Below, in pieces: positions 9,846-18,970 of a DNA stretch of 42,233 nt (within the stretch, counting starts at the first letter, position 1; each line of letters starts with the position of its first letter). The stretch comes from Streptomyces sp. CT34 (lineage in GTDB: Bacteria > Actinomycetota > Actinomycetes > Streptomycetales > Streptomycetaceae), in NCBI RefSeq assembly GCF_000805335.1, contig NZ_KN708638.1:157832-200064 (forward strand). Reading direction: 5' to 3'. The notes beneath the pieces are model-generated. The model saw only the letters and a list, made by a program, of their open reading frames with translations. It was not told where the DNA came from and did no database searches. The translations under genes were made by a program, and so were the position numbers.

Positions 9846-10096
9846 GCGACACTGCGGTGGTGCCGACCACAGGCCGGAAGAAATGGCATCTCGACGCGGT
9901 GTTCGTGAAGGTCAACGGCGAGCGCGCGTGCCTATGGCGGGCCCTCGACCAGGACGGCGACGTGCTCGACATCCTGCTGCTGCCCGGCGCGATGTGAAGA
10001 CCGCCCGGCGATTCATGGACGCTGGTCACCGACAAGCTGGCAAGTCACGGCACCGCCCGCCGCGAGTTGAACACCGGAGCGGCGGAAGGGAGGGCG
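9846..10096 (+). pseudogene. IS6-family transposase remnant
   Basis: Two frames give consecutive IS6 pieces: KKWHLDAVFVKVNGERACLW and RALDQDGDVLDILL (first catalytic Asp in LDAVFVK, then the DxDG segment), then after shifts TARRFM and LVTDKLASHGTARREL (second Asp in VTDK). The final Glu region is absent. At ~10080 it merges with an oppositely oriented IS4 remnant. Confidence 0.82.
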
Positions 10097-10705
10097 GGGA
10101 AAAGCCCGCCTGGGCGGGGACTTGGCGGCGGGCGACGTGCAGGCTGCGGGTGAAGGAGATCCGGTCCGGATCCAGTTGCCGTGATCGCGCTGCCTGGTGG
10201 GCGAACCGTCGGAGGGCGTGATGCACCAAGAGCATGCCGTGGAGCTCTTGGGCCACGCCCTCCGGCATCTTGGACCGCAGGAGGGAACCCACACCGTTTT
10301 GATGAACTTTCAGTTCATCCAGCAAGGATTTCGCTCTCCCATCGCTCCTGGTAGAGCACGGCGAGTTCGCGTGCGGGTACTTGATCGGGATCGAGGATGG
10401 TGGTGATCAGCCGGTAGACCCCGTGCTGCCTTCCAGGGTGTACTCGATGGCGCGGACGTGCTCGGGGTCGTGGCACTGGTAGTAGTCCTCAGCGGCGAAG
10501 GTCTGCGACAGGTAGGAGCCGTCCTCCAGCTGGCGGCACAGCGGCAGGACCGCGTTGCTCTTGACCCGCCACAGGAGGTCGGCTCCGCTGGTCCTGGCGG
10601 CGCGCCAGGGCGGAAGGCAGGGAGGTTCCGGTCGGCCAACACCAGCATTCCCGGCTCCAGTCGGTCCCACAGCTGCCCCACCAGCGCGACCTCGCATGCG
10701 GTGCA
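10080..10705 (-). pseudogene. IS4-family transposase remnant
   Basis: Read across shifted frames, the minus strand gives VALVGQLWDRLEPGMLVLAD and RN (second Asp region), then GADLLWRVKSNAVLPLCRQL, EDGSYLSQTFAAEDYY, RLITTILDPDQVPARELA and VLYQERWE (the YREK-type Glu region). The rest is LDELKVHQNGVGSLLRSKMP, EGVAQELHGMLLVHHALRRF and LDPDRISFTRSLHVARRQVP. The N-terminal third is missing and several small indels disrupt the frame, including one scrambling the residues after RWE. The C-terminal part still reads for ~75 codons, so decay is moderate. Confidence 0.85.
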
Positions 10706-10851
10706 GTGGCTTCTGCCGGTGGCGGCTGGCGTGTTGGGAGTGGTGGCGCTGGTGACGGGCGCGCCCGCGGGGATTGTGCTGCTTGCCGGCGGTGTCAGTT
10801 GGGGTTCCTGGTTGTCGAACCGGGCGCGGGCTGCGGAGGATGCGCGGGCGC

Positions 10852-11499
10852 TCACGGCCTGGCCACCAGGCTCACCGCGAGCGCCCCGGTCACCGCGCTC
10901 GACACCAACGCGGTGATAAGCCGTCCCCGTGGGCCGGTAAGCGCCCTGCCCAGGAGTGCTCCACCCGTGGCCAGGAGCAGCTGCCAGCTTGCGGAGGCGG
11001 TGATCACTGCCGCGACGAATGCGGCACGGGCCGACCCGTCGGCATCACCACCGGTGTGCCCGGCCAGCACGAGGGCCGAGAAGTAGACGATGGTCCAAGG
11101 GTTGAGGAGAGTCAGGCACATGAAGCCGAGATAGGCACCTCCCGGGCGGCCCAGGGCGGAGGACGGGGCTGCTGGGTCCCGGGCGATGTCCCGTTCACGT
11201 ATCGCCGTCAGTGCTCCCCGGACCGCCAGGCCCAGCAGGATCGCGCAGGCGATCCAGCGCAGCGGAGCTGTGACGGACTGGACGGCCCGTGAGAGGGCGG
11301 CACCGCCGAGCACGGCGAGCGCCGCATAGAGGCCGTCGGCGGTGGCCACGCCGAGCGCCGCCGAGGCGCCCACTCTCAGCGAGGTCCGCGCGGTCACACT
11401 CACGAGGAGGACAGCCAGTGCGCCCACGGGCACGGCGAGGGCGTAACCGGCCCATAGGCCCGACAGAAGGGCATCGGTGACGAGTTCGGAGAGGGCCAT
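10852..11499 (-). CDS. LysE/RhtB-family amino-acid exporter
   Basis: A 215-residue hydrophobic protein with about six membrane helices. The first holds the family motif GYALAVPVGALAVLLVSVTA (P-G-P-type segment), and the fourth FMCLTLLNPWTIVYFSALVL carries the conserved NP. Hallmarks and length fit LysE/ArgO exporters, which export basic amino acids or related metabolites. The chosen start (MALSELV, 11499) has GGAGA ~10 bases upstream. It diverges from a LysR-type regulator across 81 bp, the usual lysE-lysG arrangement, so export is probably induced by its substrate through that regulator. The exact substrate is not evident. Confidence 0.92.
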   Translation of the reverse strand: MALSELVTDALLSGLWAGYALAVPVGALAVLLVSVTARTSLRVGASAALGVATADGLYAALAVLGGAALSRAVQSVTAPLRWIACAILLGLAVRGALTAIRERDIARDPAAPSSALGRPGGAYLGFMCLTLLNPWTIVYFSALVLAGHTGGDADGSARAAFVAAVITASASWQLLLATGGALLGRALTGPRGRLITALVSSAVTGALAVSLVARP

Positions 11500-11552
11500 G
11501 CAGGCAGTCTCCGAGGCCGTGATCGTTCGCGTCCATCGAATGTTTTCGCTCA

Positions 11553-11579
11553 CAACCATGCGGTCACGCCGAATGGTTG
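11553..11579. promoter_or_regulatory. Candidate LysR operator between lysE-like and lysR-like genes
   Basis: CAACCAT (11553-11559) and ATGGTTG (11573-11579) form a perfect 7-bp dyad with a 13-bp spacer, two bases before the regulator's ATG. LysR proteins bind interrupted dyads in divergent promoters. Its position over the regulator's start suits autorepression. Confidence 0.55.
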
Positions 11580-11580
11580 C

Positions 11581-12516
11581 ATGATCGATCCCCGGCTTCA
11601 GACTCTGCGGGTCCTGTACGAGCAAGGCACGGTCACCGCGACCGCCCGCGTTCTGCACCTCACCCCATCCACTGTGTCCCAGCAGCTGAGGCAACTCGCG
11701 GCCCAGGTGGGCGTCGAGTTACTGGAACCGGACGGGCGGCGCGTCCGGCTCACGCCTGCCGCACTGGCCCTGATCCGGCACGCCGACGCACTGTTCGCAC
11801 GCTGGGAACAGGCGAGCGCAGAGCTGGCGGCCTACCGGAAGGAGGAGGCAGGCCGACTGCGGATCACGGGTGTGGCCACGGCCATCACAGCAGTGATAGC
11901 GCCCGCCGCCCGGCGCCTACTCGACGAGCATCCGCAGATGAGAGTGGAGGTCGGCGAGGACCACGCCGAGAACCGGTACGACCTACTGCTGACGGAGCGC
12001 GCGGACATCGCGGTGGTCATCCCGGCACCTGACGGCCCGGCACAGGGCGATGCGCGCTTTACTCAACTGTCGCTACTGGAGGAACCCCTCGATGTGCTGG
12101 TGCCACCCAGGCACCGCTTCGCGGCACGCACGGACGGCATCGACCTGGCGGAAGCCGCCGACGAGACTTGGGTCAGGGCCGGGGACCCGCACGATCAAGA
12201 GCAACTACTGACGACGGCGGGCGCGACCGCCGGGTTCACACCTCGGACGGCGCATGCTGCGGTGGACTGGTGTGCGGTGGCCGCTCTGGTCGCACACGGC
12301 TTCGGGATAGCGCTGGTGCCGCGCCTCGCGGCGGTTCCGCGAGAGCCGAAGCTGGTACGGGTGCCCCTGCGCGGTGCCCCTGCGCCGGTACGGCGCTTGG
12401 TCGCCTGTGTGCGGCGCGGCAGCGAAGAACACCCCCTGATCGCCCGCGGGCTGGCGGCACTGCGCGCGGCTGCCGCCGTTGATGAGGAGCGGCGGGTGGG
12501 CATCAGCTTGTGTTAA
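11581..12516 (+). CDS. LysR-family transcriptional regulator
   Basis: A 311-residue protein with an N-terminal helix-turn-helix (LQTLRVLYEQGTVTATARVL, then HLTPSTVSQQLRQLAAQVGV) and a C-terminal periplasmic-binding-like effector domain from residue ~90 (LRITGVATAITAVIAPAARR onward). Family and length are typical. It diverges from the LysE-type exporter, which makes it the likely activator of that gene in response to an amino acid. It starts two bases after a 7-bp dyad, so initiation may be blocked when the protein binds. The start at 11581 matches the position where LysR proteins begin; no strong ribosome site precedes it, so a leaderless message is possible. Confidence 0.93.
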   Translation: MIDPRLQTLRVLYEQGTVTATARVLHLTPSTVSQQLRQLAAQVGVELLEPDGRRVRLTPAALALIRHADALFARWEQASAELAAYRKEEAGRLRITGVATAITAVIAPAARRLLDEHPQMRVEVGEDHAENRYDLLLTERADIAVVIPAPDGPAQGDARFTQLSLLEEPLDVLVPPRHRFAARTDGIDLAEAADETWVRAGDPHDQEQLLTTAGATAGFTPRTAHAAVDWCAVAALVAHGFGIALVPRLAAVPREPKLVRVPLRGAPAPVRRLVACVRRGSEEHPLIARGLAALRAAAAVDEERRVGISLC

Positions 12517-12670
12517 CCAGGGTTTGGCGTCCGACGGTGGCGTGGTGGGGTGGCGCGTTCGGTGGCCGCGGGGATGGTGCTTGCGCCCGCCGCGACAACC
12601 AGAACTCGGACCAACACCGCCCAACAGCAACACCAGCCTTGCCAGGGCGCGTATCGGAAGTGGCTTGAGG

Positions 12671-12692
12671 GACTATCGCTTCGTTAGTCCTG
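12671..12692. terminator. Small hairpin overlapping the stop of the DUF6980-like gene
   Basis: GGACTA and TAGTCC pair around a short loop. The TAA of the minus-strand gene lies in one arm. The stem is only 6-7 bp, so this is a modest terminator candidate. Confidence 0.4.
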
Positions 12693-12998
12693 AGGCAGTG
12701 TGGTGAGCCAGCGGTCATCCTGGAACTCGGCGGGGACGTCGTCCTCCCACGGATCGATGCCGCGGCGTTCCAGTTCGTCAAACCACCGGTCCCGCTGCGA
12801 CTCGGGCAGGCGTCGTCCGCACCAGGGATAGAAGTCGATCGTGATGCTCGATGTGCCGCCGTCATGGATGATCAGCCCGTACTCCTGAAACCCGGCGCTG
12901 AATTTGATCAGCGCGTCCGGGCAGGCGAAGGGGTCGTCGTGCTGGTCACAGCGCACGTTCACGCGGCTGCTCATCGCCTGGCAGCAGTGGTTGTTCAT
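12684..12998 (-). CDS. DUF6980-like small protein with Cys/His motifs
   Basis: A 104-residue protein: MNNHCCQAMSSRVNVRCDQH, DDPFACPDALIKF, EYGLIIHDGGTSSITIDFYP, WCGRRLPESQRDRWFDELER. The CC, C-x-x-H, CPD and PWCG elements suggest a small metal-binding domain, and the family, which I recall as DUF6980, has no known role. The length is complete. It stands alone between a LysR gene and IS5 debris. The start at 12998 is the first ATG and matches the family's MNHCC beginning. Confidence 0.75.
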   Translation of the reverse strand: MNNHCCQAMSSRVNVRCDQHDDPFACPDALIKFSAGFQEYGLIIHDGGTSSITIDFYPWCGRRLPESQRDRWFDELERRGIDPWEDDVPAEFQDDRWLTTLPQD

Positions 12999-13063
12999 GG
13001 CCTCGGCTTCTTGCTGGTCGGTACTACGCCCACAAGTAGATCACGGACTGTGATGATCACCGG

Positions 13064-13480
13064 GTGGCACCTGGAGATATGACGGACACGCAGTGGGCCC
13101 GGTTCGAGCCCCTGCTACCCAAGAGGGAAGGAAACCGGACGGCCGCCGACCTGGTCCAGGCGGCAGCTGATCGACGGCATACCGTTCCGCACCCGGACTG
13201 GCGTTCCGTGGTGGCGGGATGTGCCCGAGCGGTACGGCCCGTGAGGCCGGGTGTGCTGCCTGCTCCGCCGCTGGCAGCGCAACGGCACATGGAAGGGGCT
13301 CCTATCCAACTGCAGGCCGACGCGGACGCGAAGAGCCTGACCACTTGGAACGAGTCGGTGGCCGTGGACCGCGCCCGCCGGCACGCCGCCGGGGCGCCGC
13401 CGCACAGCGCCGTTGCGCGCAAAACCCAGCACGGGTCGAGGGGAGCCGTCGGCATGCTGCGGAGAGGTAGCTCGCATCCC
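13064..13480 (+). pseudogene. IS5-family transposase remnant
   Basis: From GTG 13064: VAPGDMTDTQWARFEPLLPK, then after a shift RQLIDGIPFRTRTGVPWRDV and PERYGPWGRVCCLLRRWQR, then another frame LQADADAKSLTTWNESVAVD and RARRHAAGAPP. These are the N-terminal and first-Asp regions of the Streptomyces IS5 group (VARGDLTDAQW... to DSTVCRAHQHAAGA). At the expected DSTV position the sequence reads VAVDRARR. The C-terminal half is absent. Close in type to the remnant at 20115-20619. Confidence 0.85.
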
Positions 13481-13488
13481 TTCCCACC

Positions 13489-13818
13489 ATGGACCTCAAC
13501 CTGACTGCGGAGGAGGAAGCGCTCGTCTTTCATCTGGCCGCCCTCCTCCGCTCCGGCCGATCCCCCACCAACGACGACTTGGCGGACGAGCTGGGCGACG
13601 AGGTCCGCCCGCTGCTGCAATCGCTCCTTGAGAAGGGCTGGCTCACCGTCAACGAGAAGCGGGAACTGACCTTGTCGGTGATCGCGCGGCTGCGGTGTCC
13701 AGTCGGAAGGAAGTGGCAGGGCCTCAGTCGACCGACACGAAGCGCGCACAAACGACAGCCCCGCTCATGCCCCGTAGACCAAGACCCGAGCAGGGTCGGC
13801 GGCGACGAAGCTAACTGA
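13489..13818 (+). CDS. Small winged-helix-like protein, doubtful C-terminus
   Basis: ATG 13489 opens a 109-residue frame. Residues 1-70 (MDLNLTAEEEALVFHLAALL, SPTNDDLADELGDEVRPLLQ, SLLEKGWLTVNEKRELTLSV) look like a compact helix-turn-helix with a following beta wing. The last ~35 residues are Arg-rich and run toward the IS701-like remnant, so the end may be displaced by an insertion or frameshift. There is no strong ribosome site, and upstream lies IS5 debris. I do not recognise the family. Confidence 0.45.
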   Translation: MDLNLTAEEEALVFHLAALLRSGRSPTNDDLADELGDEVRPLLQSLLEKGWLTVNEKRELTLSVIARLRCPVGRKWQGLSRPTRSAHKRQPRSCPVDQDPSRVGGDEAN

Positions 13819-13967
13819 GGCTTGGTGCGCCTTCTCGGCTGCGGCGGGCCCGGGCTTGGTGGCGTCGGCGCCAGATAGACCAGTGTCGTCGGTGCGCAAG
13901 GTCGTGGACGGGTCGACCGAGCAGGGCGGTGAACAGGCGCTTGATCTCGTTGCAGGTGAGCGGGATC
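13811..13967 (-). pseudogene. IS701/IS4-type transposase C-terminal remnant
   Basis: The minus strand reads LIPLTCNEIKRLFTALLGRP, then VHDLAHRRHWSIWRRRHQAR and ARRSREGAPSLS. LTxNEIxRL followed by HWSxWRRRHQARAR is a well-known end of actinobacterial IS701/IS4-like transposases. Only ~50 codons remain. It begins at the stop codon of the amidohydrolase on the same strand. Confidence 0.7.
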
Positions 13968-15201
13968 AGCCCTTGAACATCCTTCCAGCTCGCATCACGG
14001 CTCGGATGTCGAGCAGAGTCTCCAGATGCTGCAGCGGATTACCGGCTACCGCGATGAGGTCGGCGTCGTAGCCGACGGCGATCCTTCCTTTGCGATCGGC
14101 CAGCCCGCATGCCTGCGCGGCAACGGAGGTGGCCGAAGCCAAGGCTTCGGTGTTGGTGAGGCCGAGAGAGCCGAAGTGGATGATCCCGTACGGGAGCACG
14201 CCGTGGGGCTTACGGGGACCGGCACCGGCATCGGAGCAGCACACCAGCCGCGCTCCTTCGCGGTGCATCCGTGCGAAATTCGCGCTGCGCTGCTCGACAC
14301 GCTCGGCCATGTGCGGTGCGACCATCGAGCCTGTCGGCAGCCATGCTTCGGTGGCGCCGATGAAGATGCCTGCCTCCACCACGGCCCCGACGGTCTTCCA
14401 GTCGGGTTCGACACCGTCCTCGGTGAAGAAGGAGGCGTGCTCCAGGCCGTCGACGCCGGCTGCGACGGCATCAGCCATCCCCTGCCGGCCGTGTGCATGT
14501 GCGGTGACCGGCCTGCCGTGCGCATGGGCGGCCCGGGTCACCGCGGCCAGTTCGTCGCGTGTGTACTGCGACTGATGCGGCCCCCATCCAGGCGTGGTCA
14601 CACCACCGGTCGCCATGACCTTGACCACGTCGACGCCGCGAGCGACGCGCTCCCCGACCGCGGCCTCCACAGCCGCGATGCCGTCGGCTTCGCCTCCCAA
14701 GAACCAGCAGTGTCCGCCAGTTCGCGTGATGGGAGGCCCGGCGGCAACAACCTCCGGGCCCATCTCCATGCCTGCCGTGTAGCGGTCACGGATCGACAGG
14801 GCAAGAAAGCGACGATCGCCGAGGTCCCGTACGGTCGTGACGCCCGCCCGCAGTTGCTGCCCCGCGTGGAAGCCCATGCGCGTCAGGGTGATGTGGTCAC
14901 TTTCATCCGCCATCGCCTGCTTCGACCTGTCGTCGGGGTCGAAGGCGAGGTGCACGTGGGAGTCGATGAGCCCGGGCAACAGCGTGACGTCGCCGAGATC
15001 CAGAACGCGCAGATCCGCGGAGGGAACTGTTCCCGTCATATCGACACCGGCAATGCGCGAACCCTCGATGAGCACCAGCGGGCGCCCCGCTCGCAATGCG
15101 TACCCGTCGAACAGCCGCGCCGCGCGGACCGCCCAGATCCGCTGGCCCTGTATGTGTTGTTGATCGCCGCTGACAATCACCCGGCTGTGTCTCCTCACCA
15201 C
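13966..15201 (-). CDS. Metal-dependent amidohydrolase
   Basis: A 411-residue amidohydrolase-superfamily enzyme. Metal-binding motifs in order: LIDSHVHLAF (HxH), the Lys in DVVKVMATGGV, two His segments (AHAHGRPVTAHAHG, GLEHASFF) and the Asp in LVCCSDAGAG. N- and C-terminal strands form the small beta domain (VRAARLFDGYALRAGRPLVL; ADLIAVAGNPLQHLE). The layout matches the group containing imidazolonepropionase-like and Xaa-Pro dipeptidase-like hydrolases, which open cyclic or peptide amides with one or two metals; the substrate is not deducible. A start a few codons inside 15201 is possible. Its stop adjoins a transposase remnant, so its last residues could have been altered. Confidence 0.9.
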   Translation of the reverse strand: MVRRHSRVIVSGDQQHIQGQRIWAVRAARLFDGYALRAGRPLVLIEGSRIAGVDMTGTVPSADLRVLDLGDVTLLPGLIDSHVHLAFDPDDRSKQAMADESDHITLTRMGFHAGQQLRAGVTTVRDLGDRRFLALSIRDRYTAGMEMGPEVVAAGPPITRTGGHCWFLGGEADGIAAVEAAVGERVARGVDVVKVMATGGVTTPGWGPHQSQYTRDELAAVTRAAHAHGRPVTAHAHGRQGMADAVAAGVDGLEHASFFTEDGVEPDWKTVGAVVEAGIFIGATEAWLPTGSMVAPHMAERVEQRSANFARMHREGARLVCCSDAGAGPRKPHGVLPYGIIHFGSLGLTNTEALASATSVAAQACGLADRKGRIAVGYDADLIAVAGNPLQHLETLLDIRAVMRAGRMFKG

Positions 15202-15461
15202 TCAGTAACTGCTCATACCCCAGCCGCAGTTCGCGATCTTGCCGATGGGGTGGCAGACCGACACTAGGTCACGGGACAGCCCACGGACAGGTCCGCTCAG
15301 GAGGAGGCAAAGGCACCGTTGGCCCATGAGCCCCTGGACACCCGGCTCAGCTCGTCCGGAGTCATTGTCAAGAGCTGTGGACGAGTTGAGGTGGCTCAGG
15401 GAGCGCGAGCCGCCGGCCCCGGAACGGACCGGCGGCTACTGGGCGGGTGGGCGCGGTGCGC

Positions 15462-16007
15462 CTAAGCCGATGCGAAGGTCAGCGTCGCCGGGCCCGTCTG
15501 GTTCTTCACTCCCGCGCCGCTGCACGCAGTGGCGTTCAGCTCGGGCAGTGTGACCGTGCGGGTGGCCTTGTCGCCCTTGCCGAAACCGTCGGTGACCTGG
15601 CCGGTCGCGGTGACCTGGGTGCTGCCGTCGGCCAGTCTCGCGACCGCCACCGTGGTGAAGGTGACGGTCGACTTCTTGTCGTTGTTCCACTCGTAGGTGA
15701 CCACGTCGGTGACGCTTCCCGGCTGGTTGATGGTGGTGCAGGACGCGTTCTCCGTGATGGAGAAGGAGCCCTTGCCGGAGGCGATTCCGGCGGGGTTGGG
15801 CAGGCAGGAGGTGTAAGTCTCGGTGATCTGCACCTTGGTCGACTGGGTAGTGTTGGTCAGCGGTGGTTTGTAGGTGGCGGTCTGCGAGCCGCTGCACGAC
15901 AGGTCGAGCCCGGTGGCGTGTGCCTCGGCAGGGACGAGGAGTCCGCTGCCCGCGAGGGTGAGGGCTGCGGCGGTGCAGGCGGTCCGGCAACGTATGCTGG
16001 TGAACAC
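15462..16007 (-). CDS. Secreted protein of unknown function
   Basis: GTG 16007 follows CAGGGAGGCTCC, a strong ribosome site. The 181-residue product begins with a Sec signal peptide (FTSIRCRTACTAAALTLAGS, then GLLVPAEAHA), and the mature part is Thr/Ser/Asn-rich beta-type sequence: LDLSCSGSQTATYKPPLTNT, TYEWNNDKKSTVTFTTVAVA, ARLADGSTQVTATGQVTDGF. Three or four Cys (LSCSG, TSCLP, ASCTT, ATACSG) probably form disulfides outside the cell. I do not know the family. No operon partner lies next to it. Confidence 0.85.
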   Translation of the reverse strand: MFTSIRCRTACTAAALTLAGSGLLVPAEAHATGLDLSCSGSQTATYKPPLTNTTQSTKVQITETYTSCLPNPAGIASGKGSFSITENASCTTINQPGSVTDVVTYEWNNDKKSTVTFTTVAVARLADGSTQVTATGQVTDGFGKGDKATRTVTLPELNATACSGAGVKNQTGPATLTFASA

Positions 16008-16182
16008 GGAGCCTCCCTGGGCTCGTTGGGTATTGCGGACAGAGCCCATTAGCGAGCCGTTTCGGCCATCTGGCCAGACCTCGACGGCACCGAGAGAGGG
16101 CGCACCGTAGCGGTCCGGGGCGCCAGCCCGGCGTCGCGCTTCAGGGCAGTTACTGCGTTGGCTTATAGATCAGTTGAGTGGC

Positions 16183-16473
16183 TCAGGCCGCGCTGAGCTC
16201 GGGTCGCTCGACGAGTTGACCGTGTTCGAAGCGGGCTCCGGCGCGGACGAGGGCGACGAGATGAGGTGCGTGCACGGCCCGCCACCGCTGCTGGACGGAC
16301 TCGACGGAGTGGCTGTTACCGGCACATTCGAAGCGGCCGGGGCGGCGGGGAAAACGGTTCGCGATGCGAGTGGAGCGGGAAACGGCCGCACCGGCAGACC
16401 TGCTCATGTTCCTCACCCGTGCGTCCGCCAGCTTCCAAGAATCGCGCACGTGCTGGGGGGGGATCAACTGCAT
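16183..16473 (-). pseudogene. Possible transposase tail or unknown small ORF
   Basis: The C-terminal part of this frame (NRFPRRPGRFECAGNSHSVE, SVQQRWRAVHAPHLVALVRA, GARFEHGQLVERP) reads like genuine protein and resembles tails I associate with actinobacterial transposases, but I cannot fix the family. Its last base lies 10 bp from the end of the NmrA-like gene on the same strand. No good ribosome site. Confidence 0.35.
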
Positions 16474-16482
16474 ACGCAGGTT

Positions 16483-17358
16483 TCAGCGGAAGTCAGCGGC
16501 ATGGTCGCAGACCCATGCACGGTAGGTACGTGCAGGTGTGCCGGTGACTGCTTCGACTGTGTGGGTAATGGTCGGGCGAGGGGCGGCGAGCATGTCGGCG
16601 TAGCCGTCGAGGAGGGGTTCCACGAACGTGTCGGGGAAGCTGTCGTCGGCCAGGAGTCGGCGGCGTGCTGCCTCGCGAGAAAGCTCAACCCACTGGAGTG
16701 GGCGGCCCAGTACCTGGCCGATGGTTCGCACTTGCTCTGCCTGGGTGAGGACTTCGGGGCCGGTCAGGTGATAAGTGGCGCGGTCGTGCCCGTCTTCGGT
16801 GAGCGCGCGCACGGCCACTGCGGCGATGTCCGCCTCATGGAGGAGCGCCATGGGCACGGCCCCGTACGCGCCGTGCACGACATCACCGGCTCGAAGCTGA
16901 TCGGCCCACCACAAGGTGTTCGCGGCGAAGGTGCTCGGGCGAAGGTAGGTCCAGGAGAGCGCGGACTGCTCGATGAGCTGTTCCACGCGCGCATGCGACC
17001 GACCCACGGGATGGTGCTGCTGCTCGGGGAGGAACCCATCCTGGACAGCGCCGGAGGACAGGAAGACCACGCGACGGGCGTGGTGCTTGATGGTGTCCAC
17101 GACGACGACGGCAGGCTCGGCGCTGTGGAAGGGCCACATCAGGAACACCACATCCGCTCCGGCCACCGCCGCCTCCAGTGCCACCGGGTCGCTCAGGTCG
17201 CCCTGCCGCACGTCGACTTGGCTGGGCAGGCCGGCCCCGGCCGGCGTGCGGGTCAGTGCCCGCACCGTGCCGGAACGTGCGGCCAGGAGTTGGGAGACCA
17301 CCTGTCGGCCCACGTTCCCGCTCGCCCCTGTGACCAGGATGGTGCTGTTGTGTGTCAT
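16483..17358 (-). CDS. NmrA-like NAD(P)-binding protein (atypical short-chain reductase)
   Basis: A 291-residue Rossmann-fold protein. The dinucleotide motif TILVTGASGNVGRQVVSQLL (GxxGxxG) lies at the N-terminus, with ALTRTP after the second strand, DLSDPVALEAAVAGADVVFL, and no classical YxxxK pair, which fits NmrA/SDR-a proteins. These act as NAD(P)H sensors or reductases (for example toward quinones). GGAGGG sits ~8 bases before the ATG at 17358. It diverges across 101 bp from a double Lrp/AsnC regulator, which is the likely controller. Confidence 0.9.
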   Translation of the reverse strand: MTHNSTILVTGASGNVGRQVVSQLLAARSGTVRALTRTPAGAGLPSQVDVRQGDLSDPVALEAAVAGADVVFLMWPFHSAEPAVVVVDTIKHHARRVVFLSSGAVQDGFLPEQQHHPVGRSHARVEQLIEQSALSWTYLRPSTFAANTLWWADQLRAGDVVHGAYGAVPMALLHEADIAAVAVRALTEDGHDRATYHLTGPEVLTQAEQVRTIGQVLGRPLQWVELSREAARRRLLADDSFPDTFVEPLLDGYADMLAAPRPTITHTVEAVTGTPARTYRAWVCDHAADFR

Positions 17359-17459
17359 CGAATCCCTCCGCCCTCGGCTCCCCTCACTCTTATCGGACGG
17401 GGGCGAAGTCTCCAGTCGGCACCACATCGTTGCAAAGATCCGGCATGAACTAGTCTTGA

Positions 17460-18437
17460 ATGATGGAAACCGTCACTCTCGATGGCGTCGATCGAGGTCT
17501 GATCCACGCACTGCGGATCAACGGGCGGGTGCCGTTCCGCACCTTCGCGGAAGTACTCGGCGTGTCGGAGAACACGGTGGCCCGTCGCTACCGACGGCTG
17601 CGGTCGTCCGGCCTGCTGCGGGTCGTGGGAGCGGTCAACGGCGCGCGCCTCGGCCACACCTCGTGGACTCTGCGAGTGCAGTGCACCCCTGACGGAGCCG
17701 GAGCCATCGCAAGCGCGCTCGCAGCGCGGCCCGACACTGCCTACGTGTACCTGCTCTCCGGGGGAACGGAGGTATCGTGCAACGTCCAAACCCCGAACGC
17801 CGATGAGCGTGACGCCCTGCTCCTGGACAAACTCCCCCGTACCAGCCGCGTCACCGCAGTCTCCGCGCACCTGCTCCTCCGCGCGACGGTGTTGCCGGGC
17901 ACCTGGGCCGGCGCGGCCTCGCTCACCGAAGAACAGGTCCACACCCTCGGCCCCGCCGCCACTTCGGCGACCACCGAGGCGATCACTCTCGACGATCAGG
18001 ACCGAGCCATGCTGGAGATCCTGGCCCGCGACGGACGGACCGGCTATTCCGAGCTCGCCCTGGCCACAGGCACCGCAGAGTCCACCGTCAAGCGCCGTGT
18101 GGACGCGCTGCGCCACGCCGGAGTACTCACATTCACGACGGACATCGCGCCGTCCGCGCTGGGTTTTCCCACCGAAGCACGACTGTGGATGTCGGTACGG
18201 CCATCCCAACTGGCCGACGTCGCACGCCGGATGGCCAGCCATCCCGAAGTCTCCTTCGCTGCCATGACCACCGGTCCCAGCAATCTCGTCGCCGCAGTGA
18301 ACTGCCGTGACACCGAGGACCTGTGCCGCTATCTCACCGAACGCGTAGCTGCGCTCGATGCCATCCACGCCATCGAGACCGCCCCCGTCATCCGCACCCT
18401 CAAACGCGCTGCAGCCTGCGTCCTCACACCCCGCTGA
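17460..18437 (+). CDS. Lrp/AsnC-family regulator with two tandem modules
   Basis: A 325-residue protein with two complete Lrp/AsnC units. The first helix-turn-helix is VDRGLIHALRINGRVPFRTF, AEVLGVSENTVARRYRRLRS; the second, from residue ~177, is DDQDRAMLEILARDGRTGYS, ELALATGTAESTVKRRVDAL. Each is followed by an effector/oligomerisation (RAM-like) domain. Duplicated Lrp proteins are common in Streptomyces. The gene begins ATGATG with no clear ribosome site. It faces the NmrA-like reductase and probably regulates it. Confidence 0.92.
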   Translation: MMETVTLDGVDRGLIHALRINGRVPFRTFAEVLGVSENTVARRYRRLRSSGLLRVVGAVNGARLGHTSWTLRVQCTPDGAGAIASALAARPDTAYVYLLSGGTEVSCNVQTPNADERDALLLDKLPRTSRVTAVSAHLLLRATVLPGTWAGAASLTEEQVHTLGPAATSATTEAITLDDQDRAMLEILARDGRTGYSELALATGTAESTVKRRVDALRHAGVLTFTTDIAPSALGFPTEARLWMSVRPSQLADVARRMASHPEVSFAAMTTGPSNLVAAVNCRDTEDLCRYLTERVAALDAIHAIETAPVIRTLKRAAACVLTPR

Positions 18438-18970
18438 CCCGCATCCCACCACGCACGACAGCGGCGCCCACCGAGCTGCCGAACAAGAAGCACCCGCATA
18501 CCAATTCAGATCCTGATCAACCATGGCGCAACCTCCGATTGAGCCTGCGCCCTAGTACGGCCGACGAGCGGGGATGACCATTGTTCTCAAAGAGCGCCAA
18601 CAACCCGCGAACTCGAAATGGCCGTACAGCCGAGGTTGCCCGGCCGTAAGCGTGCGGACATTCAAGCCGCGATGCGCGCCGACAGAACACGCATCGCGTA
18701 CGGGTGCGCGATCACCTGGTCAGCGAACCGCAGACACAGCCACGGAGGCGGAATCCCGCCAACACGCGACACGCAGACGCGAAAGCCCGGCGCCAGGGAG
18801 AGTGGCGGCCACCAGTCGGGACCGTCACCGCCCTACGCACAGCCGCCCACGCGATCCTCCGCAACCACCAACACCGCCCCAAGCCCCCGCCCACCCCAGT
18901 AGGGCACAGCAGCCACCACAAAGTCCCCGACACACCATGGTCGGATGGCTCTTCAAGTCGCATTCCGGGC
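18438..18970. other. Region with no recognisable gene
   Basis: Overlapping frames in three phases (such as 18574-19161 plus) are rich in Pro, Arg and Ser and have no coherent homology. A minus-strand stretch near 18662-18740 gives a short protein-like tail (FADQVIAHPYAMRVLSARIA) that I cannot identify. Probably decayed DNA flanking the Nudix remnant. Confidence 0.45.

Noticed and set aside
14026..15267. 413-codon plus-strand frame opposite the amidohydrolase
   Set aside because: All metal-binding motifs are on the minus strand; the plus frame has none.
16174..17448. 424-codon plus-strand frame opposite the NmrA-like gene
   Set aside because: The Rossmann motif and ribosome site support the minus-strand gene; the plus frame lacks homology.
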